Source: Pseudomonadota bacterium
Lineage (GTDB): Bacteria > Desulfobacterota > Desulfobacteria > Desulfobacterales > RPRI01
NCBI GenBank assembly: GCA_018817425.1
Contig: JAHITX010000117.1
Span: forward strand, 19,592 to 83,591
DNA length: 64,000 nucleotides
Direction of reading: 5' to 3'
Shown here: positions 36,601-43,979 of the stretch, in pieces
Position numbering within the stretch: the stretch's first letter is position 1
Layout of the letters: each line of letters begins with the position of its first letter
The notes under the pieces: generated by a model
Seen by the model: the letters and a program-made list of their open reading frames with translations, nothing else
The model's database searches: none
Told to the model about the DNA's origin: nothing
Program-made: the position numbers and the translations under genes

Positions 36601-37570
36601 AAAAGTGGATGCCACCGTTCACTCTATTTCTTCGAATCTTTATGGCTCAATGGATAATGATGATATGTTTCAATACTTAGGCGGACTTTCCATGGCTGTG
36701 CGAAAGGAATCGGGAAAAGATCCTGAGGTGTATGTATCCATGCAGAAAACCATGGGGCAGGGACATATAGAGCCGATTTCCGCAACCATCGGCCGGGAGT
36801 TGCGCAGCCGGTACCTGAATCCCAAATGGATTGAGGGGATGAAAAAGGAAAAATATGCAGGCGCCAGGGCAATGGCGGATTTTCTGGAAAATATGTGGGG
36901 CTGGCAGGTTACCACTCCCAAAGCTATTGACAAGACAAAATGGGAACAGACGTACGAGGTTTATGTAGAAGACAAATATGGTCAGGATATTAAGGAGTTC
37001 TTCAACCGTGAAAATCCCTGGGCCTATCAATCCATGACCGCCCGTATGCTTGAAGCAGCAAGAAAAGGTTATTGGAAAGCGGATGAAAAAATCAAAAAGA
37101 AACTGGCAGCAGAATATGCGGTAAATGTAGTCGAAAAGGGCGTGGCTTGCTGCGATCATACCTGCAATAATCCAATGCTTAACCAAATGGTAGTACAGAT
37201 AATATCTTTGCCGGGGGTGCTGTCTCCTGAAATAGTGGAAAAATTCAAGCTGGCTGTGGAACAGGCCGCAGGCAAAGCACTGGATCAGCAGGTCAAAGAC
37301 CGCACAATATTGATTGCCGAAATGCAAAATATATCACCGAAAGCATCTGCCGATTCGTCGTCGGATGTTGCCGTTAACAAGAAAGAGTCCGCAACTAAAA
37401 CCGCTCATGGAGAAAAGCCTGTAACCGTTGAAGGGTATAAAATGGAGGATATGGATAAAGCAGATGATACAACGGATCTTACATCTTCCGGCATTCAATG
37501 GGCGGCATCATTGTTTATTCTTCTGATCATAGTGCTGTTTGTCTGGGGATCGGGAAGAAAACACAAATAA
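33620..37570 (+). CDS. Periplasmic, membrane-anchored CobN/HmuS-like protein B
   Basis: The 1316-residue protein is a paralogue of the one at 26029. It has a signal peptide (to about residue 33, ANAARY), the core motif NLGTHGTHEWLPGKQ and the CCDHTC cluster at 1177-1182. A single C-terminal helix begins at about residue 1288, preceded by TTDLTSSGIQWAASL, which is nearly identical in both paralogues. The operon order (receptor, this gene, DUF2162, ExbB-like, DUF2149) is that of hmuRSTUV, where HmuS is reported to take iron out of heme without oxygen. The cobalamin riboswitch argues for cobalt or corrinoid as substrate. Whether it inserts or removes metal cannot be told from sequence. Confidence 0.9.
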   Translation: MNLIMKIRKNIIILSAILVIAIICSADTANAARYAIGFFVGDSDAYTCLQAVKMINLPEVEIGIFTQEDIDKNLTTDFIKRMDIAIVDIMPRHLGKWLISKKAAINPGVRIYAVRMSGQLKDYLDAGFIMDQDVRNYYKFTSSANLKNLILFLSQKDLKLATRFVPAVIPPENGLYHPDAPEIFKSLEDYIKWYRQSGHYQPGKLWDLTIIFPTFPVDNKQAPVNALIRAYEKNGINTITLMRAMKDWDLAVDRLISAEPLKTHLGSITGFTFKFSSRLSAHTMDVLKKADVPVFSPIYLFFSTGEEWMASEQGVTPAEISLQFGVPELSGLIEPTVMGVKERVATESGKVNAYHYIPVTSLVEKQARRTALWHRLKQKANKDKKVVLIYYNHGGGKQNIGASYLNVFNSIREIISNMKQAGYTVDGDLSEDKIKDLLIRSGRNIGSWAPDELDKMIREGEVEFIPFLQYKKWLKDVDKTFAANIEKDWGSPDDSDIMTRNGKFIIPCIKLGNLILAPQPSRGWSDDPEKLFHSTVLYPHHQYTAFYLWLQNKIKPDVMINLGTHGTHEWLPGKQAGLSASCPPEVLIGDIPSLYPYIVDDVGEGIQAKRRGRGVIIDHATPPFKKGGDYGEYSKLAALISEYESSSSEKIRQARMVRIWDMAVKLGIDKDLDIRSLDDDGMEIIDHYILELKTEMIPYGLHTFGLSPTGEGLEETAKAIALKGDQAADFYKSLLLECGPSERNSLIRGLRGGYIPPASGNDPIRNPESLPTGKNFYSFDPDKVPSKEAWENGKKAADQLIDSYRKKNNGKYPEQIGIILWSVETIRDEGINVATALRLLGMKPVWDQCDKVTGVEPVLGKQLKRPRIDVLLQMSGLFRDTFPTAGLLLDNAVKQAATLSDVENFVKNHTVQIRKQLIEKGYTLKEAEKLSTVRLFSAEPGAYGTKVDNMTGSSGMWDNDSVVAEQGFINMVSYGYSSDIWGKPLKDTYRQNLKKVDATVHSISSNLYGSMDNDDMFQYLGGLSMAVRKESGKDPEVYVSMQKTMGQGHIEPISATIGRELRSRYLNPKWIEGMKKEKYAGARAMADFLENMWGWQVTTPKAIDKTKWEQTYEVYVEDKYGQDIKEFFNRENPWAYQSMTARMLEAARKGYWKADEKIKKKLAAEYAVNVVEKGVACCDHTCNNPMLNQMVVQIISLPGVLSPEIVEKFKLAVEQAAGKALDQQVKDRTILIAEMQNISPKASADSSSDVAVNKKESATKTAHGEKPVTVEGYKMEDMDKADDTTDLTSSGIQWAASLFILLIIVLFVWGSGRKHK

Positions 37571-37582
37571 AGGAGCAGGGAA

Positions 37583-38341
37583 ATGATTTATAAGAGTTTG
37601 ATTCTGGGAGTATTGTTTGGCATCGGGATATTTGCGATAAAAGGAGGCATAGGTTTATCCTATTATATGTTTCAAAAGAATTCTGTACGCAATAAAGTGG
37701 GAATGAGTTTGCTGTATGCTCTCACATATCTTTTGCTTTTTACGGTATCGGCTGTAATTTTGGAAAAAATAGATTTAATCAGGCATTTTGCGGCCATTCA
37801 AAACTTTGTTCAATCAGGGATGCTTATCCATCTTATTATGGCCGGTATGCTTATCGTATGGGGTGTAGTGCTACTGAAAAAAAACAGCGTTTCTAATAAC
37901 AGCAGCAAAGGATGGCTATTGCTGGCCCTTCCTTGTCCTGTTTGTGCCACAGTGATTTTTTTTTCTCTTGGTTTTCTTATAACCTTTTTCCCTGAGTTTC
38001 CGATGAGAGTTGTTCTTTTATTGTATCTTGCCTTTATCGTAATTAATTTAATTAGTGTGCTGGTTATGGTTTATTTAAAAAAACGAAGTGATTCACAGGC
38101 TGAAAGCTTTCTTGGCGGGGCTATGATTCTAATTGCAGCCTATTTTATTCTTTCGGTAACAATCATGCCGCAATTTGCGGATGTAGATAAAATTTACCGG
38201 TTAGCTATGTATCAATCAGATTCGGCAGTTGGTCAGACAGGTCAAATCTTTCTTTACTTAATATTTATTACAGTACTTTTTCTTGGAGGCTTTGCTGCAA
38301 CTACAGTAAAAACCAAAAGAATAAATGGGAGAATATCATGA
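37583..38341 (+). CDS. DUF2162 membrane protein (HmuT position)
   Basis: The 252 residues contain about seven membrane helices. A PCPVCATVIFFSLG segment in the middle places a Cys pair next to a helix, a feature of DUF2162 putative transporters. The gene is 12 bp after the HmuS-like gene and overlaps the ExbB-like gene by four bases. It may pass the product of the HmuS-like protein (metal or stripped tetrapyrrole) across the inner membrane. That role is inferred from position only. Confidence 0.8.
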   Translation: MIYKSLILGVLFGIGIFAIKGGIGLSYYMFQKNSVRNKVGMSLLYALTYLLLFTVSAVILEKIDLIRHFAAIQNFVQSGMLIHLIMAGMLIVWGVVLLKKNSVSNNSSKGWLLLALPCPVCATVIFFSLGFLITFFPEFPMRVVLLLYLAFIVINLISVLVMVYLKKRSDSQAESFLGGAMILIAAYFILSVTIMPQFADVDKIYRLAMYQSDSAVGQTGQIFLYLIFITVLFLGGFAATTVKTKRINGRIS

Positions 38342-38976
38342 TTAATCCGGGTGCTTTGGTAAAAACCTTTATATACCTTATATCTTCTTCCCTGCTATAT
38401 CCTGTACTTATCTTGCTGATGTTACTGACAGTATATGTAATTATCTATGCAGGAACTTTTTTTGCGGAATGGATTGAGCGGCTACGACTAAAAAGGTGCT
38501 CCCCGCATGATTTTCCTGCTATTATAAAAACAGGTAATACTTCATCTTTTATTTCTCATCGTGTGAATCAATTTGTTAAAACATTAAACAAATTGAATGT
38601 AGAAGGAAATGATACGGAAATAGCAATAGAAAACTTTTTGCAGGATACAACATTGAATGTCTGGAAATCTATGGACAGGCTGAGAATAATGGTAAGAGTG
38701 GCTCCGGCGCTGGGATTGATAGGAACCCTTATTCCAATGGGGACAGGACTGGCGGCATTAGGGCAGGGAGATATGACGAAGCTTTCCGCTGATCTTGTTA
38801 TTGCTTTTACAACAACGGTAGTAGGAATGGCTATTGGCACAGCAGCATTTTTCTTTTACACGGTAAAGCATAGATGGGTTGAAGAAGATATAAAGAATAT
38901 GGAGCTTGCAACCGAGATACTTACGCAACAAACGGAGACAGTAAATTATGAAATACTTCAAAAAGCGCCGAGTTAA
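38338..38976 (+). CDS. MotA/TolQ/ExbB-family protein (HmuU position)
   Basis: The 212-residue protein has a first helix around residues 17-40 and then the ExbB core in the second half: VRVAPALGLIGTLIPMGTGL followed by LVIAFTTTVVGMAIGTAAFF. These hold the two helices that line the channel. It is distinct from the two ExbB proteins of the minus-strand operon. Its partner is probably the DUF2149 protein, whose gene overlaps this one by 29 bases. Confidence 0.88.
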   Translation: MINPGALVKTFIYLISSSLLYPVLILLMLLTVYVIIYAGTFFAEWIERLRLKRCSPHDFPAIIKTGNTSSFISHRVNQFVKTLNKLNVEGNDTEIAIENFLQDTTLNVWKSMDRLRIMVRVAPALGLIGTLIPMGTGLAALGQGDMTKLSADLVIAFTTTVVGMAIGTAAFFFYTVKHRWVEEDIKNMELATEILTQQTETVNYEILQKAPS

Positions 38977-39307
38977 TGTAGTTGGTAAGGGTTTGGGAAC
39001 TCCTGCTTTTTCAGATGATGATCCCATGACAGGTGTTGCCAATCTGTTTGATATCGGGCTTGTATTCATAGTTGGTCTTATTATGGTTCTTTTCAGTATG
39101 TATCATCTTCAGGATTTATTCAGCGAAAAATCCGAGTTAACAATATTAAAAAAAAACACCGTAAATCAGGAGATGGAAATAATCACTAAAAAAGGCAAAA
39201 CAATCAAAGCTATGAAAGTAAGTAAAGAAAAGGTGGAGGGCAAAGGGGAAAGGCTGGGTATTGCATACAAACTGGAAGACGGCTCTATGGTTTATGTGCC
39301 GGAGTAG
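38948..39307 (+). CDS. DUF2149 protein (HmuV position), ExbD-like topology
   Basis: The 119-residue protein has a basic cytoplasmic start, one membrane helix with an Asp at its beginning (NLFDIGLVFIVGLIMVLF, Asp35) and a small hydrophilic C-terminal domain. This is the same plan as ExbD, whose helix carries a proton-channel Asp (LIDMVFILL in this window). The operon has an ExbB-like gene but no ExbD, so DUF2149 likely fills that place. It overlaps the ExbB-like gene by 29 bases. Confidence 0.82.
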   Translation: MKYFKKRRVNVVGKGLGTPAFSDDDPMTGVANLFDIGLVFIVGLIMVLFSMYHLQDLFSEKSELTILKKNTVNQEMEIITKKGKTIKAMKVSKEKVEGKGERLGIAYKLEDGSMVYVPE

Positions 39308-39342
39308 AAAGTAAAGTCATAATAAAACAAAAGGAGAAAACC

Positions 39343-39516
39343 ATGTATTTGTATTGGCGCATACAGCAGGATTTGAGTTGTCTCGGGGAGGTTATACGAT
39401 TTATTGATCCTTCTTTTATCAGATGCCACAAAATTTGGCGAAAGCGCAATATGGCAGGATTGGCCCTTGCGGAAGATTATGAACCGAAAGAGTTTCTGTG
39501 GACATATTTAAATTGA
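39343..39516 (+). CDS. Small unrecognised protein, 57 aa, at the end of the hmu-like operon
   Basis: The start is supported by AAGGAG at good spacing before the ATG, 36 bp after DUF2149. The protein is not similar to anything I know. It starts MYLYWRIQQDL, contains Cys13 and a Cys28-His29 pair, a basic WRKRN patch and an acidic end (AEDYEPKEF). It has no membrane helix. Cys/His content and position allow a metal- or corrinoid-related cytosolic role. It ends just before the promoter of riboswitch 6. Confidence 0.55.
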   Translation: MYLYWRIQQDLSCLGEVIRFIDPSFIRCHKIWRKRNMAGLALAEDYEPKEFLWTYLN

Positions 39517-39538
39517 AAATTCCTGTTGAAAATTTATC

Positions 39539-39567
39539 TTGACAAGAATCCTTATTAATTCTTATTA
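39539..39567 (+). promoter_or_regulatory. Promoter of riboswitch 6 / cbi operon
   Basis: TTGACA (39539-39544), a 17-bp spacer and TTATTA (39562-39567), matching the promoter at 23232-23260 in both hexamers and several spacer bases. Confidence 0.7.
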
Positions 39568-39585
39568 ATAGGCAATAAATATAAA

Positions 39586-39811
39586 TCCAGGTGCTTTAAT
39601 AGCATAAGGCGGTATGTGTTAAATACCACCCTACATTATATATCGTAGGGCGGGGTTTTACAACCCGCCGGAACAGGGAACCCCGTGTAATTCGGGGGCG
39701 GGCCCGCCGCTGTAATCGGGGACAAAGGCTGTAAGATACCACTGTTACGAATAATCGTGATGGGAAGGTGCAGCCGGATGAATGATCCGAGAGTCAGAAG
39801 ACCTGCCTGGA
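39586..39811 (+). promoter_or_regulatory. Cobalamin riboswitch 6, with a palindromic insert, for the cbi operon
   Basis: P1 is TCCAGG (39586-39591) with CCTGGA (39806-39811), a compensated change from the TTCAGG/CCTGAA seen elsewhere. The core blocks are present: GGTGC, CAGGGAACCCCG, GGGCGGGCCCGCCGCTGT, GCCACTG, TGGGAAGGTG and GTCAGAAGACCTGCCTG. A palindromic repeat (39608-39669) is inserted after P2. It should shut down cobalt uptake and corrin synthesis when cobalamin is plentiful. Confidence 0.95.
39608..39669. repeat. Nested palindromic repeat core (copy 3, inside riboswitch 6)
   Basis: Hairpin GGCGGTAT...ATACCACC, then CCCTAC paired with GTAGGG, then hairpin GGCGGGGT...ACCCGCC. It sits at the same aptamer position as copy 2. 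Several differences are compensatory within stems, so the fold seems to be kept. Confidence 0.8.
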
Positions 39812-39869
39812 TGTTTGCGTGTTTTTTACGGACAAGAGAGCACTGCAAGGATCATGAGGAAAAAAATGG

Positions 39870-39912
39870 GATTCCCCGGATTGATTAACATCGGTCCGGG
39901 GATTTTTTTTTT
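39870..39912 (+). terminator. Rho-independent terminator of riboswitch 6
   Basis: An ATTCCCCGGATTGAT arm folds with ATCGGTCCGGGGAT, followed by a run of T. It lies about 60 bp before cbiM. Confidence 0.9.
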
Positions 39913-39975
39913 GTTTTTTTTGGGGTCATCCCCCAAAAGGTTACTACTATCAACTTTTTAACAGGAGAACTGCTT

Positions 39976-40773
39976 ATGAAGAGAATTGTATTTAAAATAG
40001 CTTACATAGCGTTAAAAAATGTTAAAAATCATTTTATTATATTATCAGCGTTTATCTTTTTGATGTTTACTGACAACGCTTATGCAATGCATATATCCGA
40101 AGGAATATTACCTTTCAACTGGGCGGTTTTATGGTTTATTGTCGCTGCGCCATTTGTAGCTTATGGCTTATATAAGTTAAAAAAGCTTTCAAGTCTTGAT
40201 CCTTCCTTCAAGCCTCTTGTCGGTCTTGTAGCAGCAGTTGTTTTTATCATCTCATGCATGCCCATGCCTGTTCCAACCGCCGGCACATGTTCACATCCAT
40301 GCGGAACCGGAATCTCTGCAATATTACTTGGTCCTGGATTAAGTGTTCTTGTAGCTTCTGTTGCTCTGTTTATTCAGGCTCTTTTTCTTGCACATGGCGG
40401 ATTAAGCACATTGGGTGCAAATATAGTATCTATGGGCATAATGGGATCTTTTGCCGGATATATTACCTTTAAAACCTTGCGCGGATTTAATACAAATCTT
40501 TTTGCGGCAGGGTTTGCAGCAGGATTAATAGCAGACTGGGCCACATATCTTTCCACTTCGGTTGAACTGGCCTCAGGCATAATGGGCGGCTCGCCTTTTA
40601 TGCCGCTTTTCACAAAAATAATTATAGCTTTTGTTCCTACTCAGCTTCCTCTTGGAATACTTGAAGGAGCCATCACCGGCGGAATGGTCGTATTGCTGTA
40701 CAAGAAAAGGCCAGATTTGCTCATAAAGATGAAAGTAATTAAACCGGTGGGAGGTGTAGCCAATGAAGCCTGA
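39976..40773 (+). CDS. cbiM: CbiM, substrate-specific component of the cobalt ECF importer
   Basis: The 265-residue protein begins with a cleavable-looking leader (to about residue 37, NAYA), after which the mature N-terminus MHISEGILP carries the residues that bind Co2+ in CbiM/NikM. The segment CSHPCGTGISAILLGP and about seven helices follow. It selects cobalt for the CbiMNQO transporter. It is the first gene of the cbi operon, overlaps cbiN by 11 bases, and has an ACAGGAG ribosome site. Confidence 0.96.
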   Translation: MKRIVFKIAYIALKNVKNHFIILSAFIFLMFTDNAYAMHISEGILPFNWAVLWFIVAAPFVAYGLYKLKKLSSLDPSFKPLVGLVAAVVFIISCMPMPVPTAGTCSHPCGTGISAILLGPGLSVLVASVALFIQALFLAHGGLSTLGANIVSMGIMGSFAGYITFKTLRGFNTNLFAAGFAAGLIADWATYLSTSVELASGIMGGSPFMPLFTKIIIAFVPTQLPLGILEGAITGGMVVLLYKKRPDLLIKMKVIKPVGGVANEA

Positions 40774-41074
40774 AAAAAGTAAAATTATGGTCAAAATGGT
40801 TATGATCTTTGTTTTATCTGTAATTGTAGTTTGTTGCTTTCAGCCGTTTGTTTATAGTTCGGAAAAGTGGCCGGGCGTTGATGAATCCGTAGTGGAGAAA
40901 TACGCAAAAGAACATGGCCGGGAATCATGCGATCCTCTTATAAATACGGATCAGGGAGACCTGCTTTTATTTGTATTTCTTCTGGCAGGTACAATAGGCG
41001 GATTTATCGGCGGATATTACTGGAGGATGCTTATTGTTCCACCAGGTGACCGGAAGGAAAGCCCGAGTATTTAG
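40763..41074 (+). CDS. cbiN: CbiN, small accessory component of the cobalt importer
   Basis: The 103 residues form two membrane helices (about 10-30 and 72-90) with a periplasmic loop containing WPGVDESVVEKYAKE, a typical CbiN segment. CbiN helps load metal into CbiM. The start lies inside the end of cbiM. Confidence 0.93.
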   Translation: MKPEKSKIMVKMVMIFVLSVIVVCCFQPFVYSSEKWPGVDESVVEKYAKEHGRESCDPLINTDQGDLLLFVFLLAGTIGGFIGGYYWRMLIVPPGDRKESPSI

Positions 41075-41116
41075 GCGAAGATTTCAGTTAAATATTATAT
41101 ATAAACAAGATTTCAC

Positions 41117-41164
41117 TGGAACCCTGGAACCCTTGAACCTTGAACCCATAAACACTTGAACCCT
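41117..41164. repeat. Short degenerate direct repeat (GAACCC type)
   Basis: Six imperfect copies of a unit like TTGAACCC follow one another in the 133-bp gap between cbiN and cbiQ. It is the only low-complexity stretch in the cbi operon. There is no sign that it ends transcription. Confidence 0.6.
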
Positions 41165-41207
41165 CGTAATGAAGGACTAATAAAAAGTACTTTAGATAAA
41201 AACCAAT

Positions 41208-41963
41208 ATGCATTTATTTGACGAATATTATAAAAATAGTAATCTTCTCACAAGAGTTGATGTTAGAATCAAACTTATATTAACGTTTTCACTGCTGATT
41301 ATGGTTTTATGCAGCAATGGAATAACATTTCCTTTATTTGTAGCCGTGCTTTCCATAGTGCTTTGCAGGATTATTGATATACCTTCACGCGTTATGCTTA
41401 TCAGATTTTCAGAGCCCCTTTTTATAGCCGCTATGCTTCTTTTTTTAAAATTCTTTTTTACAGGCCACGAACCTTTGTTTTGTGTAAGTATCGCAGGGAT
41501 TGACATTATCGGGTACAAAGACGGCCTGATGGAAGGCATAAGGCTTTCAAGCCGCATTATAGGAGCTGTTTCGCTTATTGCACTTGCCGGATTTTCTTCT
41601 CCTTTTACAGATATCATTACAGGTCTTTCATGGTTTAAAATTCCTTCGCTGTTCTTAGAGCTATTGATGATTACCTACAGATATATTTTTGTTCTTTTTG
41701 AAGATGCAGGTGTTATATATAATGCACAAAAAAACAGACTCGGTTATTCCAGTATCCGATTAGGCTTAAGTTCTTTCGGAACGCTTTCGGGTGAACTTAT
41801 AATAAGAGCTTTTGACCGCAGCCAGATAACGACCCAGGCAATGTTTCAAAGAGGATACACCGGGAATATGCCTGTTGGCCATAGTGCTTCTTTTAAAATA
41901 AATGAAGTTGCGATAGCATTAGTTATAATTGTTGCAGCCGGAGTGCTATGGAAAATAATGTAA
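41208..41963 (+). CDS. cbiQ: CbiQ, transmembrane (T) component of the cobalt ECF importer
   Basis: The 251-residue protein has five or so helices and the long cytoplasmic coupling helix with EcfT-type Ala-Arg-Gly-like motifs: RSQITTQAMFQRGYTG near residue 205 and the earlier SSRIIGAVSLI. It couples ATP use by CbiO to transport through CbiM. It overlaps cbiO by 16 bases. Confidence 0.92.
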   Translation: MHLFDEYYKNSNLLTRVDVRIKLILTFSLLIMVLCSNGITFPLFVAVLSIVLCRIIDIPSRVMLIRFSEPLFIAAMLLFLKFFFTGHEPLFCVSIAGIDIIGYKDGLMEGIRLSSRIIGAVSLIALAGFSSPFTDIITGLSWFKIPSLFLELLMITYRYIFVLFEDAGVIYNAQKNRLGYSSIRLGLSSFGTLSGELIIRAFDRSQITTQAMFQRGYTGNMPVGHSASFKINEVAIALVIIVAAGVLWKIM

Positions 41964-42796
41964 GACTTTGCGTAAAAGACGTATCTTTAATATATCCTGA
42001 TGGAACAAAAGCTCTTTTAGACATCAGCATTGAAATCAAAAAAGGAGAGTTTGCAGCAGTACTTGGTTCCAATGGATCAGGAAAAACAACGCTGCTTAAA
42101 ATCATGGATGGGCTCCTGAAAGGCTCTGAAGGCACAGTACTTCTTGATGGTAAAAATATCAGAGAGCTTAGCCCTAAAATGATATATCAAAAGATAGGCC
42201 TTGTTTTTCAAAACCCGGATGATCAGCTTTTTGCTGCAACCCTGTTTGATGATATAGCGTTTGGCCCGATAAATATGGGGTTAAATGTTTCTGAAGTTAA
42301 GGATCGTGTTATTTGTGCATTAAAAGATGTTGAACTTGATGGTCTTGAGAAGAAATCCATTCATAACTTAAGTTATGGTCAGAAAAAAAGAGCATGTATA
42401 GCAGGGCTTCTTGCCATGGGCCATGAAATATTGCTGCTTGACGAACCGACGGCAGGCCTTGACCCGATGGGCGAATACAAGATGATGAGTCTTTTAAAAA
42501 AACTTAACCTGGAAAACGGCGTTACAATCGTAATGGCAACACACAGCGTGGATCTGGTACCGATATTTTTATCCAAACTTTATATATTAAGCTGTGGCCG
42601 GATTGTAAGAAGTGGCGTACCCGAAGAGGTGTTTACGGCTCCCATGGAAATGTCGGAAGTAAAGCTCAGATTGCCCATGATTGCTGAGCTTGTTTATAAA
42701 TTAAAGAATGAAGACGGCTTGCAGTTTGAGCGTATTCCGCTGACAATCGGCGAAGCCAGAAGAGATATAATAAGAGCAATGGAAAGCAGATCGTAA
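41948..42796 (+). CDS. cbiO: CbiO, ATPase of the cobalt ECF importer
   Basis: The 282 residues show all ABC ATPase motifs: Walker A GSNGSGKTTLL, Q-loop FQNPDDQLF (the ECF/CbiO form), signature LSYGQKKRACIAG, Walker B ILLLDEPTAGLDP and a switch His in TIVMATHSVD. It drives the CbiMNQ complex. The next gene follows after 26 bp. Confidence 0.96.
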   Translation: MENNVRLCVKDVSLIYPDGTKALLDISIEIKKGEFAAVLGSNGSGKTTLLKIMDGLLKGSEGTVLLDGKNIRELSPKMIYQKIGLVFQNPDDQLFAATLFDDIAFGPINMGLNVSEVKDRVICALKDVELDGLEKKSIHNLSYGQKKRACIAGLLAMGHEILLLDEPTAGLDPMGEYKMMSLLKKLNLENGVTIVMATHSVDLVPIFLSKLYILSCGRIVRSGVPEEVFTAPMEMSEVKLRLPMIAELVYKLKNEDGLQFERIPLTIGEARRDIIRAMESRS

Positions 42797-42822
42797 AATC
42801 AACTAAGTAAGGATAGAAGCTA

Positions 42823-43470
42823 ATGGATTTAATGACAGGTTACAAAATCGAACAGCGCAGTCTGGCTATAATAGAAGATACAGTGGGAGAGCATGGCTTT
42901 AATCTAAGGCAGTGGGCAATTGTACGCAGGATGATACATGCCTCGGCTGATTTTACAATTTTGCCTTTAATAAAATTTAATGCAGATCCCATATCAAAAG
43001 GAATTGAAGCATTTAAACGGGGCGCAGCAATTATAACCGATAGCACCATGCTAAAAAGCGGTATTTCCAGAGAGCGTCTTTCCCAAATTAATCCTGTTTA
43101 TGAAAAAGATAATATATTTTGCAATATTGCAGATAATGAAGTTGCCAGGCTGTCAAAGACACATAATTTGCCCCGCTCTATTTTTAATATACGATCACTT
43201 AAGGATAAAATCCATAGAGGCATTGTTTGTATAGGCAATGCTCCGACTGCACTTTGGGAAATTGTAAGGCTTATAAAAGAGGAGGGCATTGTACCTGACT
43301 TGATATTTGCAATGCCGGTAGGTTTTGTTAATGTTGTTGAAACAAAAGATATGATTAAGCAAACGGATCTTTCCTATATATTAATGGAAGGCCCGCGCGG
43401 CGGCACAACTTTTGTTGTAGCGGCTGTTAATGCAATTGCCATATTGGCATTGGAGGAAATTAATAAATGA
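42823..43470 (+). CDS. cbiC: CbiC, cobalt-precorrin-8 methylmutase
   Basis: The 215-residue length is normal. The active His39 lies in RRMIHASADF, the loop that moves the C11 methyl to C12 in cobalt-precorrin-8. Other family segments are ITDSTMLKSGI, then CIGNAPTALWEIV and MPVGFVNVVETK. The product is cobyrinate. It overlaps cbiX by four bases. Confidence 0.95.
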   Translation: MDLMTGYKIEQRSLAIIEDTVGEHGFNLRQWAIVRRMIHASADFTILPLIKFNADPISKGIEAFKRGAAIITDSTMLKSGISRERLSQINPVYEKDNIFCNIADNEVARLSKTHNLPRSIFNIRSLKDKIHRGIVCIGNAPTALWEIVRLIKEEGIVPDLIFAMPVGFVNVVETKDMIKQTDLSYILMEGPRGGTTFVVAAVNAIAILALEEINK

Positions 43471-43979
43471 AAGCAATTATCTTGCTCGGACACGGCAGCC
43501 GGGTACCTGGTGCAGGAAAGGATATGGAGACGGCTGCACGGATGCTTGAAGAAAAATATCAACTGGATATTGTTGAATGCTGTAATATGTCACGGCTCGG
43601 GCCGCATTTTCCGGAAACACTTAAGACATGTGTTTTAAAAGGAGCAACGGAAGTAATCTTAATTCCCTATTTTTTGAACATGGGACTTCATATCCGGCTT
43701 GATATTCCTGAAATGATGAAAGAAGAGGCCGAAAAATACCCTGGTATCCGCCTGATTTATGGAAAACAGTTAGGCTTTGATGAAGCTTTTGTGGATATAT
43801 TGTATAAACGAATTGAGCAATCTTTAAAATTGCCTGATGTAAGAGAAATAGAACTTTTGCCGCGGGAAAAATTTCCTGTTCCCGAAGGCCAGGGAGAATT
43901 TGTGGAAATGTCACCTGAAGAGGCAAAGAAATTTGCAAGCGGTCATAGCCATTTGCACCAACATTCGCATGAACACTGA
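43467..43979 (+). CDS. cbiX: CbiX, small sirohydrochlorin cobaltochelatase with His-rich tail
   Basis: The 170-residue protein matches the short single-domain CbiX: LLGHGSRVPGAG with His9 and NMGLHIRLDIP with His75, the two metal-binding positions. The C-terminus is rich in His (HSHLHQHSHEH), a feature of cobalt-handling CbiX proteins that may store or pass on cobalt. It is cytosolic and inserts Co2+ into sirohydrochlorin, the entry step of the pathway. The secreted CbiK at 30016 is therefore not the only chelatase of this organism. Its end overlaps the cbiD start. Confidence 0.93.
   Translation: MKAIILLGHGSRVPGAGKDMETAARMLEEKYQLDIVECCNMSRLGPHFPETLKTCVLKGATEVILIPYFLNMGLHIRLDIPEMMKEEAEKYPGIRLIYGKQLGFDEAFVDILYKRIEQSLKLPDVREIELLPREKFPVPEGQGEFVEMSPEEAKKFASGHSHLHQHSHEH

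Noticed and set aside
36677..37327. 216-codon minus-strand frame inside the HmuS-like gene
   Set aside because: It is the shadow of a strongly supported CobN-family gene on the other strand, with no start signal.
31469..39307. Calling the operon a heme uptake (hmu) system outright
   Set aside because: The gene order agrees, but there is no HmuY-type hemophore and the leader is a cobalamin riboswitch, so a heme label would be misleading.
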